From Candidatus Sumerlaeota bacterium (lineage in GTDB: Bacteria; Sumerlaeota; Sumerlaeia; JADFCT01): a stretch of DNA of 7,337 nucleotides. This document shows, piece by piece, positions 1-4,989 of the stretch. The stretch spans positions 1-7,337 of the forward strand of contig JAPLSP010000428.1 in assembly GCA_026398575.1 (NCBI GenBank), written 5' to 3'. Under the pieces are notes generated by a model that was not told the DNA's origin, made no database searches, and was given only the letters and a program-made list of their open reading frames with translations. The translations under genes and the position numbers were made by a program. Within the stretch, counting starts at the first letter, position 1; every line of letters begins with the position of its first letter.

Positions 1-33
1 TGATTGAAGGCTAAAATCACAGCCTGCAAAGAT

Positions 34-72
34 AATCATCGCTCCACCGGCACAAGGCCCGGTGGTGGCGGC
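34..72. repeat. 39-bp direct repeat with hairpin, copy 1
   Basis: This 39-bp segment is repeated exactly at 103-141, with starts 69 bp apart. It contains a perfect 7-bp inverted repeat, CCACCGG (44-50) and CCGGTGG (59-65), around an 8-nt loop, so it can fold as a hairpin on either strand. No T-run follows, so it is not a clear intrinsic terminator. It lies in non-coding DNA upstream of the first gene and looks like a REP-type intergenic palindromic element. Whether it is dispersed in the genome cannot be seen here. Confidence 0.85.
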
Positions 73-102
73 GGATGATAGGGGCACGCGTTTCTAGCGC
101 AG

Positions 103-141
103 AATCATCGCTCCACCGGCACAAGGCCCGGTGGTGGCGGC
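103..141. repeat. 39-bp direct repeat with hairpin, copy 2
   Basis: Exact second copy of the 39-bp unit at 34-72, with the same 7-bp stem (113-119 with 128-134). The DNA between the copies (73-102) and after this copy does not match, so this is a pair of discrete elements and not one longer tandem duplication. The first nine bases, AATCATCGC, occur a third time at 238-246 inside the hairpin before the first gene. The core CGCTCCACCGG is echoed with one change at 7309-7319. Confidence 0.85.
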
Positions 142-221
142 AGGCATCGGAATTCTGGATTGCACCCCGCTGCTTTCGATCAATCGGTTTTCGCTTGACC
201 TAAAGGCATAGAGGATTAGCA

Positions 222-251
222 TGGCTGCGATCCTGAAAATCATCGCAGCCA
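222..251 (+). promoter_or_regulatory. 10-bp-stem hairpin in the leader of the first gene
   Basis: TGGCTGCGAT (222-231) and ATCGCAGCCA (242-251) form a perfect 10-bp inverted repeat around a 10-nt loop. It ends about 20 nt before the purine-rich Shine-Dalgarno sequence (AAGGAAG, 273-279) of the gene starting at 287. It immediately follows an alternative in-frame ATG at 221 that has its own GAGGA at 211-215. If transcribed, it would lie in the 5' leader and could affect translation or mRNA stability, or be a protein-binding dyad in DNA. No T-run follows, so it is not a typical terminator. The role is inference; the dyad itself is seen directly. Confidence 0.5.
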
Positions 252-286
252 ATGCGGCTATTCCATGCAAGAAAGGAAGTAGGAAA

Positions 287-1879
287 ATGCTGAAAAAGCG
301 GACAAGAATGCATATCCCAGCTGTCAGCGCTATACTCTTGGCCTTTGGGATACTGATAAGCCAAAGCCTCGCGAAGAATGAAGCATCCGCCGCTGCCGCA
401 GGATCGTCTCAAGGGTCCAATGAGCGGTTTTATGCCGTCCAGAAAGAATTGGACCCAGGCGGCTCGATGTATCTTTATCTTGATACAAAGGACATGCTGC
501 GGGGCTTCGTGAACAAGATTCAGCCTCTGGTGGTTAATCCGCAGGCGCCTCCGGAAGCGTCGAAAATTTTCATGATGGTCAACCAAGTGATTGACCGGCT
601 GGGGCTCTATGGGATTCAGGATATCGGCATGAGCATGACGCCGGATGGCGAGATGAGCCGCACCAAGATTTTTCTCAACGCTGCCGAAGGACGGCAAAAA
701 GGCGTGATGGCGCTGTTCGGAGGCGATCCGCATCCCTGCGCATTGCTGGATCGCGTTCCGGACGACACGTTGATTTTTATCTCGGCGGATTTCGACGCGG
801 CGGCCGCATGGGAACTCTTGCGCCAAATCGCGCAGGATATCGGAGGCATGGAAGCCATTTCGCGTCTCGATCAGGGCGTCAATGAACTGCAGAAAAACAC
901 AGGATTGAGTGTGCCCGCGATTCTCCCAGCGCTAACCGGAGAATTCGCAATCGCTGTAACTCAGGAAAAAACGAGCCGGTTGAACCTGGCGGATCTCAGT
1001 CCTTCCTTATCTGTCAATACGCCGCAGCTGACCCTCATGATACGGGTGAAAAACGATACCCTCTATCAGGCGCTCAAGCAGGCGGCCGCTCAAAACCGCC
1101 TGACCGCGCAGGAGGTGTCGGATGGGAAGCTTCGCATCGCTCCGATCACCCTTCCGCCCAACAATATCTGGACGGTTTCGCCCGCCTTGGCGACGGATGG
1201 CGAATACGTTTATTTATCGTCTCATCAGGACTATCTCAAGCGTATCGCGCTTGGGACGGGCGCCAGCCTGCGTTCGTCGCCGGAATTCAAAGCGCTCACC
1301 GCCGGTTTGCCCACGGAAGGCAATGGGATAGGTTTTGTCAGCAAGCAGGCGATGAAAGCCGTGCAAGACCTGATTCAGGCCGCCCAATCCAGCATCCCAA
1401 GGGCTTCCCGCGAAGACGCTTGGATTCAGCGTCTGATGACAGGAGCGCAAAAAGAGCCCAGCGGCTCATTTGGCGTTCGCATCAACAAGCCCAACGGCGT
1501 GCAATGGATCAGCCGTTCCAAGACCAATTCGGGACAATACTTATTGGCGGTCGCGGTCGTTCCCATTGGCATAGTAGTCGCCATCGCCGTACCAGGATTT
1601 CTACGCGCGCGCGAAGTCAGCCGCTCGCGCTCGTGTCAGGAAAATCTGTCCAAGATTGAGGGCGCCAAAGAGCAGTTTGCCTTGGAAAACAACTCCAAAC
1701 CTGACGCGACTCCGCGATGGACGGATCTCGTAGGAACTACCCTTTACCTCAAGCGCACTCCCGTTTGTCCCGGGGGAGGAAACTATAAGATCAATGACTT
1801 GAAAACGGACCCTGAGTGCGACTATCATGCGCCTTCATGGTTGGGAAGCAGTCCGCGATTCCAGCATAAACTGGAATAG
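287..1879 (+). CDS. Exported protein with C-terminal pseudopilin-like module (paralogue 1)
   Basis: 530-aa protein of unknown function. The start at 287 is preferred over an in-frame ATG at 221. It has AAGGAAG 7 nt upstream and puts a standard signal peptide at the N-terminus: basic residues 3-7, hydrophobic core about 10-24, likely cleavage after SLA at residue 29. Residues 45 to about 412 form a periplasmic-type domain that aligns nearly without gaps to the next gene, with shared blocks such as GIQDIGM, PDDTLIF and DFDAAAAW. The LRSSPEF...GLP segment recalls DUF3352-like proteins, a weak resemblance. Residues 418-438 are a hydrophobic helix ending AIAVPGF, followed by FLRARE...CQENLSKIEGAKEQ and CPGGG. 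This matches the post-cleavage part of a GspG/type IV pseudopilin family, with Cys450, Cys494 and Cys511. The G|FTLIE processing site is missing; the helix position for Glu5 is Leu. Probably envelope-located. It is first in a likely two-gene unit with its paralogue, 64 bp downstream. Confidence 0.8.
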   Translation: MLKKRTRMHIPAVSAILLAFGILISQSLAKNEASAAAAGSSQGSNERFYAVQKELDPGGSMYLYLDTKDMLRGFVNKIQPLVVNPQAPPEASKIFMMVNQVIDRLGLYGIQDIGMSMTPDGEMSRTKIFLNAAEGRQKGVMALFGGDPHPCALLDRVPDDTLIFISADFDAAAAWELLRQIAQDIGGMEAISRLDQGVNELQKNTGLSVPAILPALTGEFAIAVTQEKTSRLNLADLSPSLSVNTPQLTLMIRVKNDTLYQALKQAAAQNRLTAQEVSDGKLRIAPITLPPNNIWTVSPALATDGEYVYLSSHQDYLKRIALGTGASLRSSPEFKALTAGLPTEGNGIGFVSKQAMKAVQDLIQAAQSSIPRASREDAWIQRLMTGAQKEPSGSFGVRINKPNGVQWISRSKTNSGQYLLAVAVVPIGIVVAIAVPGFLRAREVSRSRSCQENLSKIEGAKEQFALENNSKPDATPRWTDLVGTTLYLKRTPVCPGGGNYKINDLKTDPECDYHAPSWLGSSPRFQHKLE

Positions 1880-1890
1880 ATGAGAAACCG

Positions 1891-1920
1891 CTGATGGACG
1901 CTGATAGACGCTAATAAATA
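1891..1920. repeat. Degenerate 10-bp tandem repeat, three units
   Basis: Three consecutive 10-bp units, CTGATGGACG, CTGATAGACG and CTAATAAATA, lie in the 64-bp gap between the two paralogous genes. The first two differ by one base and the third is degenerate. From general familiarity, similar AACGCTGATGGACGCTGATA-type tracts are scattered in intergenic DNA of several environmental phyla, where they give spurious peptides like VHQRFSAV. Whether this one belongs to that group is inference. It ends 10 bp before the Shine-Dalgarno sequence of the next gene. Confidence 0.6.
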
Positions 1921-1943
1921 TCTCGGAAAAAGGAGACTTGAAG

Positions 1944-3776
1944 ATGTCCAGCAAATGGTTATTGGCGCTGCTCCCGTTGTTTGGCCTTGTCTGGCTCGGA
2001 TGCGGGAAGGAGGAAGGAACCGTCGCCCCGAAAGGCGAAAAATCCGGGATGGCTGCGGCGGGGGGCGCCACGGCGACCGCGCCGCGCGGACCCAATGAGC
2101 GATTCTATACGGTCGAGAAAGAACTCGATTCCGGCGGCTCCTTCTATGCATATCTGGACATCAAAGACGCGCTCCGCAATACCGTAGCCCAATTCCAGCC
2201 TTTGGCATCCGATCCGCAGGCGCCGCCCGAGGCCGCAAAGATATATACGATGGCGAACCAGGTAATTGATCGCCTCGGCATCTACGGAATTCAGGATATT
2301 GGCATGAGCGTCGCGCCCGATGGCGATTTGAACCGCCTCAAAGCGTATATCAGCATACCCGAAAGAAAGCAAAAGGGCATGATGGCGCTGCTGGGGGGCG
2401 ATCCGCATTCCTTCCCGCTGCTGGACCGCATGCCGGATGACACGTTGATATTTATGTGTGCGGACTTCGATGCGGCGGCCGCCTGGAATCTCGCGCGCCA
2501 GATCGCGCAGGACATCGGCGGGCTGGAGGCGACATCGCAGCTGGATCAGGGCGTCAACGAGATGAAGCAAAGCACGGGGATTGATCTGCCGTCCCTGATC
2601 CCTTCGCTGACCGGGGAATTCGCGTTCGCCGCCTCTCTGGATTCATCCAGCAAACTAAAACTGCCGGATATGAATCCCCCCGTCCTCATTGATTCGCCGC
2701 GCCTGGCTCTCATGATCCGGGTGAAGAATGACTCGCTCTACCAGGCGCTGAAGCAGGCAATAACCAAAAGCAAGCCTGTTTCGGAGGCAATGGAGAGCAA
2801 GCTGCGCATGATTGCCATTCCCACGCCGCCGATTCCCGACTGGCCCATCACGCCCGCGCTGGGTTACGACGGCGACTATGTTTATCTTTCCACTCATCAG
2901 GACTATCTCAAGCGGATAGCGGTGGGCGCGGGCGCAAGCCTTCGGTCCTCAGAGGAATTCAAGCATCTCAGCGCCGGCCTTCCCGCCGAGGGGAATTCGA
3001 TACTCTACATCAGTCCGCGGTTGGGAAAGGCGGTCGCCGAGATCGGGCAAGCCGTCATCAAAAGCCTTCCGCAAAACTCGCCCGAAGATCGTTGGGCGCA
3101 GCAAATAATCGCGGATGCGCTCAAAGAACCGCCCAGCGGTTCGCTCAGCGTTCGCGTGAATAAAAGCGATGGCATCCAGTTCGTCTCGCGCTCGAAAAGC
3201 GGCGCCGGTGGAATCGTGCTGGCGGCCATGGGCGCTCCCGTGGCGGTTATGGCGGCCATCGCCGTTCCGAATTTTCTCGAAGCGCAATTGCGCGCCAAAG
3301 TCTCGCGCAGCCAGGCCGACATGCGATCCTTGGCGACCGCATTGGAAGCCTACTTCATAGATAATGGCGCCTATTGCCCCTCGAGCGCGGACTCGTCCTT
3401 CAATCTCTATGGCGGCGCGGCGCTCCGGCATCCTGAATTGGCGCGCCAGCCGACGTTCGTGCGGCCTCCCCAAAATCCGTCCATCAAAATGATGTCGCTC
3501 ACCACACCGGTCGCATACATCACCCGATTTCCCGATGATCCTTATGCGCCGGAAAAAGACATCACCTATAGCTATTATTCCTGCGGCAGCGGGATGAAAT
3601 CGGGCTGGATACTCTGGACCCCCGGACCCGACAAGAAATACGATCTGACAGCGGAGAATATCACCCAACTCTATGATTCCAAGATTCTTCAGCCGTCTGA
3701 TATATTGCTGAAGCACGCCTACGATCCGACCAATGGCACAATGAGCGGCGGAGATTTATTCCGCGTCAAGCAATGA
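1944..3776 (+). CDS. Putative lipoprotein with C-terminal pseudopilin-like module (paralogue 2)
   Basis: 610-aa protein of unknown function. The ATG at 1944 is chosen over a TTG at 1938 because AGGAG (1931-1935) is 8 nt from the ATG and only 2 nt from the TTG. Residues 1-20 are a short hydrophobic signal ending VWLGC, a permissive lipobox with Cys20 as the probable lipidation site. Trp at -3 is unusual. Residues 51 to about 418 match the upstream gene at roughly 60% identity by eye. A hydrophobic helix at about 423-442 ends AAIAVPNFLEAQ and continues as RAKVSRSQADMRSLATALEAYF, then Cys478 (AYCP), TTPVAYITRFPDDP and a C-terminal YYSCGSG...PGPDKKYDL. This is the common GspG-like pseudopilin pattern of PVC-type and related phyla. 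Gly420 sits at the -1 position of the processing site, but Glu5 is Val425 and FTLIE is absent, so normal prepilin cleavage is unlikely. The pseudopilin tail is longer than, and of a different type from, that of the upstream paralogue. It probably arose by tandem duplication and is probably co-transcribed with the gene before it. Confidence 0.82.
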   Translation: MSSKWLLALLPLFGLVWLGCGKEEGTVAPKGEKSGMAAAGGATATAPRGPNERFYTVEKELDSGGSFYAYLDIKDALRNTVAQFQPLASDPQAPPEAAKIYTMANQVIDRLGIYGIQDIGMSVAPDGDLNRLKAYISIPERKQKGMMALLGGDPHSFPLLDRMPDDTLIFMCADFDAAAAWNLARQIAQDIGGLEATSQLDQGVNEMKQSTGIDLPSLIPSLTGEFAFAASLDSSSKLKLPDMNPPVLIDSPRLALMIRVKNDSLYQALKQAITKSKPVSEAMESKLRMIAIPTPPIPDWPITPALGYDGDYVYLSTHQDYLKRIAVGAGASLRSSEEFKHLSAGLPAEGNSILYISPRLGKAVAEIGQAVIKSLPQNSPEDRWAQQIIADALKEPPSGSLSVRVNKSDGIQFVSRSKSGAGGIVLAAMGAPVAVMAAIAVPNFLEAQLRAKVSRSQADMRSLATALEAYFIDNGAYCPSSADSSFNLYGGAALRHPELARQPTFVRPPQNPSIKMMSLTTPVAYITRFPDDPYAPEKDITYSYYSCGSGMKSGWILWTPGPDKKYDLTAENITQLYDSKILQPSDILLKHAYDPTNGTMSGGDLFRVKQ

Positions 3777-3879
3777 TTGCGGTCCGGAGATGCAAATCTG
3801 GCGCCGATCCAAACTGCATTTCTTAGTTTCCTGTCCAGTATATGAATGGCATCTATTATTTTTTATGGAGTTCAATCCT

Positions 3880-4851
3880 ATGTCGCATCAAGAACAGTTG
3901 AATATGAATCGCCGGAATTTTCTGGCGGCGGCGGGCGCAAGCGCGCTGGCCGTTGGCATACTCCCCGGAGGGCGCATCCTGTCCGCTGCTGAAACCGCCG
4001 CCTCAGCCGTCGGCGCTCAGGCCGCAGGCCGCATGAAATTCGCCCTGTGCAATGAGATGTTCGAGAACAGGACCATCGCCCAGATTTGCCCGATTGCCGC
4101 GAAGCTGGGGTATCAAGGGCTGGAGCTTGCGCCCTATACGCTGGCGGCGACCGCGAAAGACGTGACCGCGGCGCAGCGCGCCGAAATTCGCAAGGCCATC
4201 CAGGACAGCGGCCTGCAAACCGTCGGCCTGCATTGGCTGCTGGCCAAGACGACCGGCTATCATATAACCACGCTCAACGATGCTGTTTTTAAGCAAACGA
4301 AAGACTACTTCAACGTCTTGATTGATCTATGCCATGATCTCAACGGCTCGGTGATGGTAATCGGCTCGCCCAAGCAGCGCAGTCTGGCGGATGGGCAGAC
4401 ATACCAGGGCGCCTGGAAACGATCCGTCGAGCTTTTCCGCGGCGCATGCGACAAGGCGAAGGCCGCCGGCATCACGCTGTGCATCGAGCCCCTGGCGAAA
4501 ATCGAAACCGATTTCATCAACACCGTCGCCGAAGGCGTGAAGATGATGCGCGAGATCAATCATCCCGCATTCAAGGTCCATCTCGACGTCAAGGCCATGT
4601 CCTGCGAAGGCAAGCCCTCCATCCCCGAGATCATCCGCTCGGTCAAGGCCGAAGACATCGGACATTTCCACGTCAACGATCCCAACCTGTATGGCCCGGG
4701 AATGGGCGACGTGGATTACGGCCCCATCGCCACGGCGATCAAGGAAGTGGGCTGGAACAAATGGCTCTCCGTCGAGGTATTCAAATACGACCCCGATCCC
4801 GAAACCATCGCCCGCAAAAGCATGGAATGCCTGAAGAAATATTGGGCATAA
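3880..4851 (+). CDS. Tat-exported sugar phosphate isomerase/epimerase-like TIM barrel
   Basis: 323-aa protein of the xylose-isomerase-like TIM barrel superfamily (AP_endonuc_2 type), which isomerises or epimerises sugars using a divalent metal. ATG 3880 is chosen because GGAG (3867-3870) sits 9 nt upstream. In-frame ATGs at 3865 and 3904 have poorer ribosome sites. The N-terminus holds a twin-arginine signal (Arg11-Arg12, NRRNFLAAAG), a hydrophobic stretch to about residue 28 and likely cleavage near LSA at 36, so the folded enzyme is probably exported. The barrel begins around MKFALCNEMF. The four expected metal ligands of the D-tagatose 3-epimerase/hydroxypyruvate isomerase group are visible: Glu203 (LCIEPL), Asp236 (HLDVKAM), a His in GHFHVND (262 or 264) and Glu299 (SVEVF). 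The second-shell His in the DxxH of D-tagatose epimerases is Ala239 here, so the exact substrate is open. It starts 103 bp after the second paralogue and may have its own promoter. It is convergent with the radical SAM gene. Confidence 0.88.
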   Translation: MSHQEQLNMNRRNFLAAAGASALAVGILPGGRILSAAETAASAVGAQAAGRMKFALCNEMFENRTIAQICPIAAKLGYQGLELAPYTLAATAKDVTAAQRAEIRKAIQDSGLQTVGLHWLLAKTTGYHITTLNDAVFKQTKDYFNVLIDLCHDLNGSVMVIGSPKQRSLADGQTYQGAWKRSVELFRGACDKAKAAGITLCIEPLAKIETDFINTVAEGVKMMREINHPAFKVHLDVKAMSCEGKPSIPEIIRSVKAEDIGHFHVNDPNLYGPGMGDVDYGPIATAIKEVGWNKWLSVEVFKYDPDPETIARKSMECLKKYWA

Positions 4852-4871
4852 GGCTGGCGGCAAGCCCGCGC

Positions 4872-4898
4872 CAAGGACAGCAAGGACAACAAAGACCT
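4872..4898. repeat. 9-bp tandem repeat (CAAGGACAG type), three units
   Basis: Three 9-bp units, CAAGGACAG, CAAGGACAA and the decayed CAAAGACCT, start 20 bp after the stop codon of the TIM-barrel gene. The unit is unrelated in sequence to the second 9-bp array at 4932-4976 in the same gap. No function is visible. Confidence 0.65.
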
Positions 4899-4931
4899 GA
4901 CTGATGGCAGGTCGCGGGAAAGCTTTGCCAT

Positions 4932-4976
4932 CCCATAATTCCCATAATTCCCATAACTCCCATAACTCCCATAACT
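4932..4976. repeat. 9-bp tandem repeat (CCCATAAYT), five units
   Basis: Five perfectly phased 9-bp units: two of CCCATAATT, then three of CCCATAACT. The array lies 13 bp beyond the stop codon of the minus-strand radical SAM gene, in the gap between convergent genes. Identical neighbouring units suggest recent slippage or unit duplication. On the minus strand it reads AGTTATGGG. The whole convergent gap (4852-4989) has no convincing stem followed by a T-run, so no intrinsic terminator is called. Confidence 0.9.
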
Positions 4977-4989
4977 GCCGCTTGCTCAG

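Noticed and set aside
2949..3716. Long minus-strand open frame opposite the second paralogue.
   Set aside because: Arg-rich composition with no domain, opposite a well-supported gene.
3831..3859. Possible promoter before the TIM-barrel gene: CTGTCC, 17-bp spacer, TATTAT.
   Set aside because: The -10 matches 5 of 6 consensus bases but the -35 only 3 of 6, and the organism's promoter consensus is unknown. It would leave a very short leader.
4855..4873. Small stem TGGCG/CGCCA after the TIM-barrel gene as a terminator.
   Set aside because: Only 5 bp of stem with a 9-nt loop and no T-run afterwards.
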